From Candidatus Eisenbacteria bacterium (GTDB taxonomy: Bacteria > Eisenbacteria > RBG-16-71-46 > JACRLI01), in NCBI GenBank assembly GCA_016235265.1, contig JACRLI010000002.1, forward strand, positions 216,871 through 280,870: a DNA stretch of 64,000 bases, given 5' to 3'. Below are positions 17,102-27,298 of this stretch, piece after piece (positions within the stretch are counted from its first letter, which is position 1; each line of letters starts with the position of its first letter). Under the pieces are notes generated by a model. That model worked only from the letters and a program-made list of their open reading frames with translations, made no database searches and had not been told where the DNA came from. A program made the position numbers and the translations under genes.

Positions 17102-20100
17102 ATGACCCTGCGACGCGCCGGGTTGCTGCTGGCCCTCTGCCTGTTCCTCCTCCCGGGCACGGCCGGCGCCCAGACCTTCGGCAAGAACAAGATCCAGTAC
17201 CGCACGTTCCACTGGCAGGTGCTGCAGTCCCCGCACTTCGAGGTGTACTACTACGAGGGCGGCCGCCGCCTGGCCGAGGACGTGGTGGCGATCGCGGAGC
17301 GCGCCAGCGTGAAGCTCTCGCGCGACCTCGATCACCGCCTGAGCAAGCGCGTGCCCATCCTGGTCTACAACTCCCACAACGACTTCTCCCAGACCAACCT
17401 CACCGACGAGATCATGGACGAGTCCGTGGGCGGGTTCACCGAGGCCCTGAAGAACCGCGTGGTGATCCCCTTCAGCGGCTCCTACGAGGAGCTGCGCCAC
17501 GTGGTGGTGCACGAGCTCACCCACGCCTACATGTTCGACATCCTCTACGGCGGCTCGCTGACCTCGTTCTTTGGAAGCAGCAACTTCTTCAACGTGCCGC
17601 TGTGGCTGGCCGAGGGGCTGGCGGAGTGGGAGTCGCTGGGCATGGAGCCGGGAGCGGAACAGTTCCTGCGCGACGGCATCATCCACGACTACATCGTGCC
17701 GCTGCCCTACGAACCGGGCGGATACCTGGTGTACAAGCAGGGCCAGTCGGTGATGCAGTTCATCCACCGGCGCTACGGCCGCGAGAAGTTCGCCGAGCTG
17801 GTGCGGAGGCTGCGCACCTTCCGCGGGGCGGACCGGGCCGTGGAGCGCACGCTGGGCGTGAGCGTGAAGAAGCTCAGCGAGGACTGGATCAAGGACCTCA
17901 AGAAGCAGTACTGGCCGCAGGTGGCGGTGCTCGACGACCCGGAGAAGTTCGCCCGGCGCCTCACCGACCACGCGAAGGACGGCAGCAACCTCAACACCTC
18001 GCCGGCCATCTCGCCGGACGGCTCGAAGATCGCCTACCTGTCGGACCGGCGGGTGTACACCGACCTGTACGTGATGTCGGCCCTGGACGGGAAGGTGCTC
18101 AAGCGGCTGGTGCGCGCCTCGCAGAGCCGCCAGTTCGAGAACATCCCCAGCTTCCGAAGCTCGCTGGCGTGGTCGCCGGACAATTCGCGGCTGGCATTCG
18201 TGGCCAAGTCGTCCGGCCGGGACGTGATCTACTTCTACGACCTGGAGCGTGACGAGGTGGCCCGGGAGATCCGGCTCGACCTGGACGGCGTGAGCTACCC
18301 GGCCTTCTCGCCCGACGGCCGCACGCTGGCCTTCGAGGGCCTCAAGGACGGCCGCAATGACATCTACTTCGTGGACCTCGAGGGCGGCGCCCTGCGACGG
18401 GTCACCGACGACGACTTCGACGAGAAGGACCTGGTGTACGCGCCGGACTGCAGCCTGACCTTCTCCTCCGACCGGCACGGTCCGCTGGACCTGGCGGCCT
18501 CGCACACGGCGGGTGGGGCGGGGACGTACGGCATCTACAGCTTGGAGCCGGCCTCCGGGCGGGTCCGCGAGGTGCTGTTCACCGGCCACGACGACGCCCA
18601 GCCGGCGTGGTCGCCGGACGGCCGCGCGCTGGCGTTCGTGACCCAGCGCGACCACGGCCAGGACCTGTACGTGTTCCGCGGCTCCGACTCCACGGTGACG
18701 CGCGTCACGCGGCTGATCGGCGGCATCTACAACCTCTCGTGGTCCCGCACCGGCGACCGGCTGGTGTTCTCGGCGCTCAACAAGGGCGGCTGGGACGTGT
18801 TCTGCTCGCGCGAGCCGCTCGACGCCGACAGCGTGCTGGCGCACACGCGCGCCTCCGGCCCGGGGCAGGGCTTCACCTTTGCCGAGTTCGCGCGGCGCGA
18901 AGAGGCGCCCGCGGCGGGCCTGCCGGGCTCCCCCGCGGCGGGCACCGTGGCCGCGGTAACCGCTCCGATGCCGGCGCTCGCGGGCGGCTCCCCGGTCCCG
19001 GCCGCGCCCGACACGGCCGGGTGGTCCCCGGGGGTGGCGGATTCGTCCGCGCCGGCCGCCGCGGCCTCCGGCAGTCCCGCAACCCCGGTGGCGGCGGCCC
19101 CGGCCGACAGCGAGGCGCGGCGGCTCGCCGCCGTGGCCCCGGGCGCGGTGGCCGTTTCCGGGCCGCCCCCGGGCCCGCCTGGCAACCTCGCGGCCGGCGA
19201 CACCTTGGGCTTTCCGCGGGTGCGTGTGACGCGCGAGGACAGCCTGGCCGCCGAGGCGGCCGCCGACTCGGCCTCCCGCCTGGTGGCCCAGCCGTATCGC
19301 ACCCGCTTCTCCGCGGACTTCCTCAGCGGCGGTTTCGCGTACAACTCGCTGGTGGGTTTCGGCGGCGGGGCGCAGGTGGCGGTGAGCGACTTCCTGGGCA
19401 ACGACCGCTTCTTCCTGGCCACCGACCTGTTCACCTCGTCGCTGGACGAGACCAACTTCCTCGCCCTGTACAACTACCTGCCGCGCCGCGCCGACCTGGC
19501 GGTGGGGCTGTTCCACTTCAAGAACTACTACTTCTCGCGGGTGAACAGCCTGGGCGAGCAGACCTCGGACCCGCGCTACTTCTCGGAGCGCAGCTACGGC
19601 GTGCTGGGACAGGTCAGCTACCCATTCAGCAAGTTCCGGCGCGTGGACTTCGACCTCTCCGTGCAGGTGATGAAGCGGGACAACCTGGTCACCGACAGCT
19701 CCGGCTACTACCTGGTCCAGGTCTCGGACACCACCAACGTGCTGGCCGCCCCGTCGGTGTCGCTGGTGTGGGACAATACGCTGGACGGCTGGTTCGGGCC
19801 CATCGACGGGAGCCGGTGGATGGCCTCGGCCACGCGGGCGTTCCCCATCGGCAGCCGCAGCCTCTCGTTCACCACGCTGTCGGTGGACTACCGCCGCTAC
19901 TTCCACCTGGGCAGCGGCTACAGCCTGGCATTCCGGGCGCTGGGAATCGGCAGCTACGGCTCCAACCCGCAGCCCTCGTTCCTGGGCGGGGCCACCACGC
20001 TGCGCGGCTACGACAACATCTCCAACAACACCGACCAGCGCGTCTCGGTGATGTCCGGACGAAAGGCGGTGCTGACCAGCCTCGAGTTCCGCTTCCCGTT

Positions 20101-20383
20101 CATCCGGCACCTGGGCTTCAGCGCGCCGCTGCCCATCTCGTTCTTCAACATCGAGGGGGTGCTGTTCGCCGACGCCGGCGCGGCGTGGAACGACGGGCTG
20201 CGCATCCTGAGCAACGAGGACGGGCTGCACTTCGTGGACCCGCGCGCCAGCTACGGCGTGGGGGTGCGCGCGGCGGTCGCGTACTTCCTGATGCACCTCG
20301 ACGTGGCGTGGCCGACGCAGGCCACACTGACCAACCCGGACAAGAAGCCCAGGTGGCACTTCTCCATTGGCCCCGAGTTCTGA
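17102..20383 (+). CDS. peptidase-MA-like metallohydrolase / TolB-type propeller / Omp85-like barrel fusion
   Basis: A 1093-residue three-part protein. A signal peptide (residues 1-21, ending TAGA) precedes a gluzincin-like domain with HELTH at residues 137-141 and WLAEGLAEW at 168-176 (Glu171 the probable third zinc ligand). A beta-propeller of PD40/TolB repeats follows (ISPDGSKIAYLSD, FSPDGRTLAFEG, WSPDGRALAFVTQ). A low-complexity Ala/Pro/Gly linker (about residues 605-730) leads to a C-terminal barrel resembling surface-antigen D15, with TLRGYDNI as the L6-like loop and a terminal Phe. The ATG at 17102 follows GGAGG; the frame upstream lies inside tamB. Probably outer-membrane anchored. Substrate unknown. 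Confidence 0.82.
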   Translation: MTLRRAGLLLALCLFLLPGTAGAQTFGKNKIQYRTFHWQVLQSPHFEVYYYEGGRRLAEDVVAIAERASVKLSRDLDHRLSKRVPILVYNSHNDFSQTNLTDEIMDESVGGFTEALKNRVVIPFSGSYEELRHVVVHELTHAYMFDILYGGSLTSFFGSSNFFNVPLWLAEGLAEWESLGMEPGAEQFLRDGIIHDYIVPLPYEPGGYLVYKQGQSVMQFIHRRYGREKFAELVRRLRTFRGADRAVERTLGVSVKKLSEDWIKDLKKQYWPQVAVLDDPEKFARRLTDHAKDGSNLNTSPAISPDGSKIAYLSDRRVYTDLYVMSALDGKVLKRLVRASQSRQFENIPSFRSSLAWSPDNSRLAFVAKSSGRDVIYFYDLERDEVAREIRLDLDGVSYPAFSPDGRTLAFEGLKDGRNDIYFVDLEGGALRRVTDDDFDEKDLVYAPDCSLTFSSDRHGPLDLAASHTAGGAGTYGIYSLEPASGRVREVLFTGHDDAQPAWSPDGRALAFVTQRDHGQDLYVFRGSDSTVTRVTRLIGGIYNLSWSRTGDRLVFSALNKGGWDVFCSREPLDADSVLAHTRASGPGQGFTFAEFARREEAPAAGLPGSPAAGTVAAVTAPMPALAGGSPVPAAPDTAGWSPGVADSSAPAAAASGSPATPVAAAPADSEARRLAAVAPGAVAVSGPPPGPPGNLAAGDTLGFPRVRVTREDSLAAEAAADSASRLVAQPYRTRFSADFLSGGFAYNSLVGFGGGAQVAVSDFLGNDRFFLATDLFTSSLDETNFLALYNYLPRRADLAVGLFHFKNYYFSRVNSLGEQTSDPRYFSERSYGVLGQVSYPFSKFRRVDFDLSVQVMKRDNLVTDSSGYYLVQVSDTTNVLAAPSVSLVWDNTLDGWFGPIDGSRWMASATRAFPIGSRSLSFTTLSVDYRRYFHLGSGYSLAFRALGIGSYGSNPQPSFLGGATTLRGYDNISNNTDQRVSVMSGRKAVLTSLEFRFPFIRHLGFSAPLPISFFNIEGVLFADAGAAWNDGLRILSNEDGLHFVDPRASYGVGVRAAVAYFLMHLDVAWPTQATLTNPDKKPRWHFSIGPEF

Positions 20384-22631
20384 TCTCCTGAGCGACCTCA
20401 ACGAGCCGCAGCGACAGGCGGTCCGCCACCCCGGCGGACCGCTGCTCGTGCTGGCCGGCGCCGGGAGCGGCAAGACGCGCGTGCTCACCCGGCGGGTGGC
20501 GTGGCTGCTGCGGGAGCGCGGAGTGCGGCCCGAGGCGGTGCTCGCGTTCACCTTCACCAACAAGGCCGCGCGCGAGCTGCGCGAGCGCATCGCGGCGGCG
20601 GTGGGGGAGCCGAAGGGGCTGTGGGTGGGCACGTTCCACTCCACGGGCGTGCGCATCCTGCGCCGCTGGGGCCCGGAGATCGGCATCCGACGCGACTTCT
20701 CCATCTATGACGACGACGACCAGCTGAGCGTGGTGCGGGCACTCCTGCGCGAGGAGGGCGGGACCGGGGGCAAGGAGGTCACCCCGCGGCAGGTGCTCTC
20801 GCGCATCTCCGACGCCAAGGAGGCCGGCGTGGGCCCGGAGGAGCTGGCGCGCCATGCGCGCAGCCCGCTGGACCGCCGCGTGGCCCGGCTGTACGCCCGC
20901 TACCAGGAGGAGCTGGAGCGCGCCTCGGCGCTGGACTTCGACGACCTGATCGTGTGCACGCTCCGGTTGCTGCGGGAGCGGCCGGCGGTGGAGGCGGCCC
21001 TGGCGGGCCGCTTCGAGCACGTGCTGGTGGACGAGTACCAGGACACCAACGCCGCCCAGGCGGAGCTGGTGAACCGCCTGGCGTCGCGCCACGGCAACCT
21101 GTGCGTGGTGGGTGACGACGACCAGGCCATCTACGGCTGGCGCGGGGCGGACCCCACGCACATCCTGAACTTCGACGCCGCGCACCCGGGCGCCACGGTG
21201 ATCCGCCTGGAGCAGAACTATCGCTCCACCGGGACCATCCTCGACGCCGCGAACGCCGTGATCCGCAACAACCGCTCCCGGCGGGGCAAGGAGCTGTGGA
21301 CCGAGAACCCGCGCGGCGAAAAGCTGGAGTGGCTGCTGGCGCGGGACGAGGAGGAGGAGGCCGAGCTGGTGCGCCAGAGGGTGGCGCAGGCGATGGGGGC
21401 CGGGTTGACCGCGGGCGACTTTGCCGTATTATATCGTACCAACGCCCAGTCGCGGGCCCTGGAGACCTCACTCCGGCGCGCCGGGCTGCCCTACCAGCTG
21501 GTGGGCGGCGTGGCCTTCTACCAGCGCAGGGAGATCAAGGATCTCCTGGCCTACCTCAGGCTCCTGCTGCACCCCGAGGACGACCTCGCCTTTCGACGCA
21601 TCGCCAACGTGCCGCCGCGGGGCCTCGGAGACGTGTTCTTCGAGACCCTGGATGCGGAGGCCCGCGAGGGCCTGATCCCGCTGCTGGAGGCGCTGCGGCG
21701 CCGTTCGGGGCGGGGGGACCTCGCCACGCGGCACGCCGGCGCGCGCGAGCTCCTGGGACTGCTGGACGCGCTCGCGGGGCTGCGCGAGGAGAGCGTGGAC
21801 GTGCTGGTGGCCGGGCTGGTGGAGCGGACGGGCTTCCGGTCCTTCCTCGAGAAGTCCGACCCGGACACCGCCGACGAGCGGCTGGAGAACGTCGCGGAGC
21901 TGATCGCGGGCGCCACTGCGTTCGCGCTGCGGGCCGAGGAGCCCACGCTGGAGGCGTTCCTGGCCGAGGCGGCCCTGCTCGCGGACATTGACCGCATGGC
22001 CGACGACGCCGAGCGGGTCACGCTCATGACGGCGCACGCGGCCAAGGGTCTGGAATTCCCGGTGGTGTGCGTGGTGGGAATGGAGGAAGGCCTCTTCCCG
22101 CACGCCAACTCGGCGCTGGACCCGGCGAGGCTCGAGGAGGAGCGCCGCCTGTTCTACGTGGCGCTCACGCGAGCGCAGCAGCAGGTGCTGCTCACCGGGG
22201 CGCGCTATCGCCGGCGTTTCGACCTGGCCGGTCCGACGCAGCCGTCGCGTTTCCTGGCCGAGCTGCCGCGGGAGCTGCTGGAGGGTGGGCAGACCCCGGG
22301 GGCGCAGCGCGCTGCGGGGCGATCCTGGCGCGACCGGGACTTCGATGACTTCGACCAGCGCGACGCGCCCGTCCCGGGGGCGGGGGGATCGGCGGGCGGC
22401 GCCGGGCCGGCCCGCACGGGTGGCGCCGGGAGCCATGGCGGCGGCGTCCCGCGCGCGACGGCCGAGCCAGAGAGCGGCTCGTGGGTGGGGCGGCAGCTGC
22501 TGCACTCGCGGTTCGGGCCGGGCCGCGTGGTGGAACAGGAAGGCAGGGGCAGCCAGGCGAAGCTGACGGTGGAGTTTTCCGGCGGCGTCCGCCGCAAGAT
22601 TCTCGCACGGTACGCGGAAGAGAATTTCTGA
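20367..22631 (+). CDS. pcrA: ATP-dependent DNA helicase PcrA/UvrD
   Basis: A superfamily 1A 3'-5' helicase of 754 residues used in nucleotide excision repair and replication restart. Visible motifs: Q-motif LNEPQRQAV, Walker A AGAGSGKT (residues 30-37), FTNKAA, Walker [38 protein letters not shown] and VALTRAQ. The Gly-rich linker and C-terminal [16 protein letters not shown] Tudor-like element are typical of PcrA. The chosen TTG start at 20367 lies 17 nt inside the previous gene, 10 nt after AGGTGG; no ATG lies close by. Codons at 21420-21437 are unusually AT-rich and coincide with a promoter-like sequence. Confidence 0.95.
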   Translation: MAPSSDLLSDLNEPQRQAVRHPGGPLLVLAGAGSGKTRVLTRRVAWLLRERGVRPEAVLAFTFTNKAARELRERIAAAVGEPKGLWVGTFHSTGVRILRRWGPEIGIRRDFSIYDDDDQLSVVRALLREEGGTGGKEVTPRQVLSRISDAKEAGVGPEELARHARSPLDRRVARLYARYQEELERASALDFDDLIVCTLRLLRERPAVEAALAGRFEHVLVDEYQDTNAAQAELVNRLASRHGNLCVVGDDDQAIYGWRGADPTHILNFDAAHPGATVIRLEQNYRSTGTILDAANAVIRNNRSRRGKELWTENPRGEKLEWLLARDEEEEAELVRQRVAQAMGAGLTAGDFAVLYRTNAQSRALETSLRRAGLPYQLVGGVAFYQRREIKDLLAYLRLLLHPEDDLAFRRIANVPPRGLGDVFFETLDAEAREGLIPLLEALRRRSGRGDLATRHAGARELLGLLDALAGLREESVDVLVAGLVERTGFRSFLEKSDPDTADERLENVAELIAGATAFALRAEEPTLEAFLAEAALLADIDRMADDAERVTLMTAHAAKGLEFPVVCVVGMEEGLFPHANSALDPARLEEERRLFYVALTRAQQQVLLTGARYRRRFDLAGPTQPSRFLAELPRELLEGGQTPGAQRAAGRSWRDRDFDDFDQRDAPVPGAGGSAGGAGPARTGGAGSHGGGVPRATAEPESGSWVGRQLLHSRFGPGRVVEQEGRGSQAKLTVEFSGGVRRKILARYAEENF
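21405..21432 (+). promoter_or_regulatory. candidate intragenic sigma70-like promoter within pcrA
   Basis: TTGACC (21405-21410), a 16-nt spacer, then TATTAT (21427-21432); TTATAT at 21429-21434 gives an 18-nt spacer. It lies inside codons for [10 protein letters not shown], where GTA, TTA and TAT are used against strong GC preference elsewhere. It could drive transcription into gatCAB. The alternative is chance similarity. Confidence 0.4.
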
Positions 22632-22921
22632 TGAAACTGACCTCGAAGGACATACGGCACGTGGCCGAGCTGGCGCGCATGGAAGTGAGCGACGCCGACG
22701 TGGAGACCTACATCTCCGAGCTGGGCCGGATCCTGGGATACATGGAGAAGCTGGCCGAGCTGCCCACCGCCGACGTGCCGCCCACCGCGTCGGTGGGCGT
22801 GGACGCGCTGCCGCTGCGCCCCGACGAGGAGCGCGCCGGCTTCGCTCCCGGCCAGGTGCTCGAGAACGCGCCCGAAGTCTGCGAGGGCCACTTCCGCGTG
22901 CCGCGGGTGGTGGAAGGATGA
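22631..22921 (+). CDS. gatC: Asp-tRNA(Asn)/Glu-tRNA(Gln) amidotransferase subunit C
   Basis: A 96-residue small subunit that wraps around and stabilises GatA in the GatCAB transamidosome. It matches the family along its length: helical N-terminus with [29 protein letters not shown] and the C-terminal [14 protein letters not shown] segment. The ATG overlaps the helicase stop (TGATG), and its own stop overlaps gatA (ATGA). Presence of the complex suggests that Gln- and/or Asn-tRNA is made indirectly. Confidence 0.95.
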   Translation: MKLTSKDIRHVAELARMEVSDADVETYISELGRILGYMEKLAELPTADVPPTASVGVDALPLRPDEERAGFAPGQVLENAPEVCEGHFRVPRVVEG

Positions 22922-24369
22922 TCACCGCCGCCGCGCTGGCGCACGACCTGCGCGCGGGCAGGCTCCGCCCCACCGAGGTGGCGGAGGCCGCCCTCGCGCG
23001 CATCGCCGCGTCCGACCCGAAGCTGCATGCGTTTCTTCACGTGCGGGGCGCCGACGATTTGATGGCGGAGGCGGCCGCGCTGGAGAAGCGCCCCCGTGAC
23101 ACGTGGGGCCCGCTGGCCGGGGTGCCCGTGGCCCTCAAGGACAACATGTGCGCGGTGGGCCAGCCGTGCACCTGCGGTTCGAAGATCCTGGAGGGATACC
23201 GGCCGCCCTACGACGCCACCGTGGTGGAGCGGCTGCGCGCCGCGGATGCCCTGATCGTGGGCAAGACCAACCTGGACGAATTCGCCATGGGTTCGTCCAC
23301 CGAGAACTCGGCCTACGGCCCCACGCGCAACCCGTGGGACCCGGAGCGGGTGCCCGGGGGATCGAGCGGCGGTTCCGCCGCCGCCGTGGCCTCGGGCATG
23401 GTGCCGCTGGCGCTGGGCTCGGACACCGGCGGCAGCGTGCGCCAGCCGGCGGCGCTGAGCGGGGTGGTGGGATACAAGCCCACCTACGGCCGCGTCTCGC
23501 GCTATGGCCTGGTGGCCTTCGCCTCCTCGCTGGACCAGATCGGCCCCTTCGCGCGCACCGTGGAGGACGCCGCGCTGCTGCTGGGCGTGATCGCCGGCCC
23601 GGACGCGCGCGACGCCACGTGCATGGCGGAGCCCTTCCGCGTGGACGCCGCGGAGCTGGCCGCCGGTGTGAAGGGGCTGCGCGTGGGCGTGCCCGACAAC
23701 CTGCTGCGCGAGGGGCTGGATCCCGAGGTGGCGGCCGCCTTCCACGCAGCGGTGGACACGCTGGGCGGGCTGGGTGCTGCGCGCGCGTCCCTGGAGCTCA
23801 TGGACCCGGCCTACGCGGTCTCGGCCTACTACATCGTGGCGCCCGCGGAGGCGTCCTCCAACCTGGCGCGGTACGACGCCGTGCGCTACGGGCTGCGCCT
23901 GCCCTCGGACGACCTCAAGGGCATGTACCTCGCCACCCGCCGCGCCGGGTTCGGCGCCGAGGTGCGCCGGCGCATCATGATCGGCACCTACGCGCTCAGC
24001 GCGGGCTACTACGACGCCTACTATCTCAAGGCCCTCAAGGCGCGGACCCTCATCCGGCGCGACTTCGAGCGCGCCTTCGGCAAGGCGGACGTGGTGGCGG
24101 TGCCCACCTCGCCCACGCCGGCGTTCCGCATCGGCGAGAAGGTGTCCGACCCGCTGTCCATGTACCTGGCGGACGTGTTCACGCTTTCGGTGAACCTGGC
24201 CGGGCTGCCGGGAATCTCGGTGCCGTGCGGATTCACCGCGGCGGGCCTGCCGGTGGGGCTGCAGCTGATCGGGCGCTTCGGGGAGGACGCGCGCCTGCTG
24301 CGCATCGCGCACGCGTTCCAGGCGGCCACCGATTTCCACCTGCGCGAGCCCGCGGGGAGCGCGTCATGA
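22918..24369 (+). CDS. gatA: Asp-tRNA(Asn)/Glu-tRNA(Gln) amidotransferase subunit A
   Basis: A 483-residue amidase-signature enzyme that releases ammonia from glutamine and passes it to GatB. The Ser-cisSer-Lys triad is visible: Lys74 in PVALKDN, the cis-Ser in [15 protein letters not shown] and the nucleophile Ser in [11 protein letters not shown]. The downstream [14 protein letters not shown] stretch is typical of GatA rather than generic amidases. It overlaps gatC and gatB by 4 nt on each side, so the three subunits are translationally coupled. Confidence 0.97.
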   Translation: MITAAALAHDLRAGRLRPTEVAEAALARIAASDPKLHAFLHVRGADDLMAEAAALEKRPRDTWGPLAGVPVALKDNMCAVGQPCTCGSKILEGYRPPYDATVVERLRAADALIVGKTNLDEFAMGSSTENSAYGPTRNPWDPERVPGGSSGGSAAAVASGMVPLALGSDTGGSVRQPAALSGVVGYKPTYGRVSRYGLVAFASSLDQIGPFARTVEDAALLLGVIAGPDARDATCMAEPFRVDAAELAAGVKGLRVGVPDNLLREGLDPEVAAAFHAAVDTLGGLGAARASLELMDPAYAVSAYYIVAPAEASSNLARYDAVRYGLRLPSDDLKGMYLATRRAGFGAEVRRRIMIGTYALSAGYYDAYYLKALKARTLIRRDFERAFGKADVVAVPTSPTPAFRIGEKVSDPLSMYLADVFTLSVNLAGLPGISVPCGFTAAGLPVGLQLIGRFGEDARLLRIAHAFQAATDFHLREPAGSAS

Positions 24370-25886
24370 GCGGCCCGCGCGGCCATGTCCGCGGCGCCGA
24401 CGGCCGCACCTGGGAGACCGTGGTGGGCCTGGAGGTCCACGCGCAGCTGCTCACCCGCACCAAGGCCTTCTGCGGGTGCCGCAACCTGTACGGCGCGCCG
24501 CCCAACACGTTGGTGTGCCCGGTGTGCAGCGGCCAGCCCGGGGTGCTGCCGGTCCTGAATCGCGCCGCCGTGGAGCTGGCGTCCCGCGTGGCGCTGGCGG
24601 TGGGGGCCCGGGTGCGGGAGCGCAGCGTGTTCGCGCGCAAGAATTACTTCTACCCGGACAATCCGAAGAACTACCAGATCTCGCAGTACGACCTGCCCTT
24701 CTGCGAAGGGGGCGGGGTGCCCATCGAGGCGGACGGGGCGCGGCTCGACATCGGCCTCACGCGCATCCATCTCGAGGAGGACGCCGGCAAGCTGATCCAC
24801 CCGGAGGGTGGGACCGACCCGCGCGCCTCGTGGGTGGACTTCAACCGCGCGGGGGTGCCGCTGATCGAGATCGTGAGCGAGCCCGAGATGCGCTCCGGCG
24901 AGGAGGCCTACGCCTACCTGGCGCAGCTCAAGCAGCTGCTCGAGTACCTGGAGGTCTGCGACTGCAACATGGAGGAGGGGAGCCTGCGCTGCGACGTGAA
25001 CGTCTCGGTGCGACCGGCGGGCGCCACGGAGCTGGGTGCGAAGTTCGAGATCAAGAACCTGAACTCCTTCCGCAACGTCCAGAAGTCCATCGACTGCTAC
25101 GTGCGCCTGGCCACCGGCGACGGGGCCGACACCGGCGGCGCCAGCGACCTGTCGCGGCACCTGGACCGCGGCTCGCACACGCTGGCCTACGACCCCGCGG
25201 AGGATCGCCTGACGGTGATGCGCAGCAAGGAGGAGGCGCACGACTACCGCTACTTCCCCGAGCCCGACCTGCCGCCGCTGGTGGTGACCGCGGCCGACCT
25301 GGACCGGGCGCGGGCGGAGCTGCCGGAGCTGCCCTGGGCCCGCCGGGAGCGCTTCGCCTCCGCGTTCGACCTGCGCCCCTACGACGCGCAGGTGCTGACC
25401 GCCACCCGGGCGCTGGCCGATTACTTCGAGGCGGTGGTGGCCGGCGGGGCTGAGGGCCGGGCGGCGTCCAACTGGATCCAGACCGAGGTGCTGGGGGCGC
25501 TGGCCCGCGAGAAGAAGGAGTTCGCGGACTTCCGGGTGCCCGCCGCGGGGCTGGCGGAGCTGCTGGGGCTGGTCAAGGACGGCACGCTTTCGGGCAAGAT
25601 GGCCAAGGACGTGTTCGCGGAGATGGTGTCCACGGGCAGGACCGCCGGCTCGGTGGTGTCCGAGCAGGGCCTGCAGCAGGTCACCGACGCGGGCGCCTTG
25701 GACACGGCGGTGCGGCAGGCTCTGGCGCAGAACGCCGACGCCGTGGCATCCTACCTGCAAGGGACGGAGAAGTCCTTCACCTTCCTGGTGGGCATGGTGA
25801 TGAAGGAAACCCGGGGCCGGGCCAATCCCGCCCTGGTCAACGCAGCTTTGAAGCGGGCCCTCGAGGCCCTGAAGTCCCAAACCTGA
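24366..25886 (+). CDS. gatB: Asp-tRNA(Asn)/Glu-tRNA(Gln) amidotransferase subunit B
   Basis: A 506-residue subunit that binds the mischarged tRNA, activates its side-chain carboxyl with ATP and amidates it. It shows the GatB signature: [33 protein letters not shown] (part of the zinc-binding C-x-C...C-x2-C site), [41 protein letters not shown] and [19 protein letters not shown], with the YqeY-like tail near its end. The ATG start overlaps the gatA stop. Confidence 0.97.
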   Translation: MSGPRGHVRGADGRTWETVVGLEVHAQLLTRTKAFCGCRNLYGAPPNTLVCPVCSGQPGVLPVLNRAAVELASRVALAVGARVRERSVFARKNYFYPDNPKNYQISQYDLPFCEGGGVPIEADGARLDIGLTRIHLEEDAGKLIHPEGGTDPRASWVDFNRAGVPLIEIVSEPEMRSGEEAYAYLAQLKQLLEYLEVCDCNMEEGSLRCDVNVSVRPAGATELGAKFEIKNLNSFRNVQKSIDCYVRLATGDGADTGGASDLSRHLDRGSHTLAYDPAEDRLTVMRSKEEAHDYRYFPEPDLPPLVVTAADLDRARAELPELPWARRERFASAFDLRPYDAQVLTATRALADYFEAVVAGGAEGRAASNWIQTEVLGALAREKKEFADFRVPAAGLAELLGLVKDGTLSGKMAKDVFAEMVSTGRTAGSVVSEQGLQQVTDAGALDTAVRQALAQNADAVASYLQGTEKSFTFLVGMVMKETRGRANPALVNAALKRALEALKSQT

Positions 25887-25897
25887 AGGAGCGAGGC

Positions 25898-27202
25898 ATG
25901 GCCTGGAAGCTGAAGTACGGAGACACCGGGGTGACGTTCGCCGCGCCGGAGGGGGTGACGGTCTCCCTCCTCGCGCCGGCGCCGATCACGCCGCTGCTGG
26001 ACCCCACCCAGGCGGTCCGGGATGCCCTGGACGCTCCCACCGGCTCGCCGCGGCTTCGCGACCTGGCGGCCGGCGCGCGGAAGGTGCTGCTGGTGGTTCC
26101 GGCCCTGTCGCGCCCGTGCGGGCTTCCGGTGGTCCTGAGCCAGGTGCTGGATGTGCTCCAGGACTCCGGCGTGGGCCTGCGCCAGGTCGAGATCCTGGTG
26201 GCCCGCGGGTTGCAGCCGCGCCTCGAGGCCGACCAGGTGGAAGCCGTGATCGGCTCCGAAGTCTGGAACCGGGTGGTGGTGGACCAGCACGACGCCGACG
26301 ACGCCGAAGGGCTCGACGAGCTGGGGGACACCGAGCGCGGCACGCCGCTGCACCTCAACCGCCGTACCATGGAGGCGGGCCAGCTGCTGGTGCTGGTGGG
26401 CACGCTGGGCCTGGACCCTCTGGCCGGATTCAGCGGCGGTCCCGGGCTGATGCTTCCGGGACTCTCCGGTCGCGCCACCGCGCTGGCCAGCCGCCGGCTG
26501 GCCCTGGGCGACCCGTCCGGAAGCGAGCCGGCCCCCGACTGCCGGCCCGGCGAGCTGGAAGGCAACCCGCTCTACGAGGACTCCGTGGAAGCCACCGAGA
26601 AGGTGGATCCCGACTTCCTGGTCCACACCGCCGTGGACGAGGACGGCCGGATGCTGAAGGTGGTGGCCGGCGAGTGGCGCAAGGCCTACGAGGCCGGCTG
26701 CAACTGGCTGCGCCCGCGCCTGCGCACGCCCTTCGCCGAGCCGCGCCCGTGGGCGGTGGCCTCCGCCGGGGGCCGCGACCGGGACTTCCTCCTCTCGCTC
26801 GCCCCGCTGGTCTCGGCCAGCGCCTGCGTGCGCGACGGGGGCAGCCTGGTGTACCTGGCCCGATGCGGCGGCGGCCTGGGCTCGGCCTCGCTGGAGAAGT
26901 GGCTCACCCTGGGCTCGGCCGCCGCGATCTCGGGCGCGCTGCGCGGGGAGTACGACGCCGACGGGCACCTGGCCATGCTGGTGCGCCGCGAGCTGGAACG
27001 CATCCAGGTGCACCTGGTGAGCTCGCTGCCGTCCGACACGGTGAAGAAGCTGGGCCTGATCCCGCACGCCACGCTGGAGGAGGCCGTGGAGGCCGCGCGC
27101 GCCGCGGCTCCCGAGGGCTCGCAGGGCTTCGTGGTGCCGGCGCCCGCCCGCACGCTGCTGGGCTCGGTGTCCGCCTCCGCGCGCGAGGCGGTGGCAGGCT
27201 AG
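25898..27202 (+). CDS. LarA-like (DUF2088) protein lacking the nickel-pincer residues
   Basis: A 434-residue relative of the nickel-dependent lactate racemase LarA. Recognisable landmarks are the N-terminal Rossmann-like part with LSRPCGLPVVLSQVL, DELGDTERGTPLHLNRRTMEAG and AGFSGGPGLMLPGLSG. In LarA the matching positions carry D-x-T-R-P, G-x-H and a Lys in GFSGG-x-K that anchors the pincer cofactor. Here they read ALSRP (69-73), GLQ (104-106) and GGPG (180-183), so the Asp, His and Lys appear lost. It starts 11 nt after gatB behind AAGGAG and shares its operon. Role unknown; probably not a racemase. Confidence 0.68.
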   Translation: MAWKLKYGDTGVTFAAPEGVTVSLLAPAPITPLLDPTQAVRDALDAPTGSPRLRDLAAGARKVLLVVPALSRPCGLPVVLSQVLDVLQDSGVGLRQVEILVARGLQPRLEADQVEAVIGSEVWNRVVVDQHDADDAEGLDELGDTERGTPLHLNRRTMEAGQLLVLVGTLGLDPLAGFSGGPGLMLPGLSGRATALASRRLALGDPSGSEPAPDCRPGELEGNPLYEDSVEATEKVDPDFLVHTAVDEDGRMLKVVAGEWRKAYEAGCNWLRPRLRTPFAEPRPWAVASAGGRDRDFLLSLAPLVSASACVRDGGSLVYLARCGGGLGSASLEKWLTLGSAAAISGALRGEYDADGHLAMLVRRELERIQVHLVSSLPSDTVKKLGLIPHATLEEAVEAARAAAPEGSQGFVVPAPARTLLGSVSASAREAVAG

Positions 27203-27205
27203 GGC

Positions 27206-27222
27206 GGCGCGCTCCGCGCGCC
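27206..27222 (+). terminator. GC-rich hairpin between the larA-like gene and prx promoter
   Basis: A perfect 7-bp stem (GGCGCGC / GCGCGCC) with a TCC loop, ending directly against the TTGACA -35 element of the next promoter. There is no T-tract on the plus strand, so termination is plausible but not certain. Confidence 0.4.
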
Positions 27223-27252
27223 TTGACACTTCGCGACGGACGCCCATAGGCT
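27223..27252 (+). promoter_or_regulatory. sigma70-like promoter for the peroxiredoxin gene
   Basis: Consensus TTGACA (27223-27228), an 18-nt spacer and TAGGCT (27247-27252), 46 nt before the ATG at 27299. The leader would carry the AGGAAGAG ribosome-binding site. Confidence 0.6.
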
Positions 27253-27298
27253 GGCGACGCCGCACCTCCAATTCGCAGGAGGCCGCCTGGAGGAAGAG

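Noticed and set aside
17039-20704. 1221-codon open frame on the minus strand
   Set aside because: It lies opposite the well-supported metallohydrolase-barrel gene. In GC-rich DNA antisense frames stay open; its sequence is low-complexity Arg/His/Val-rich with no domain.
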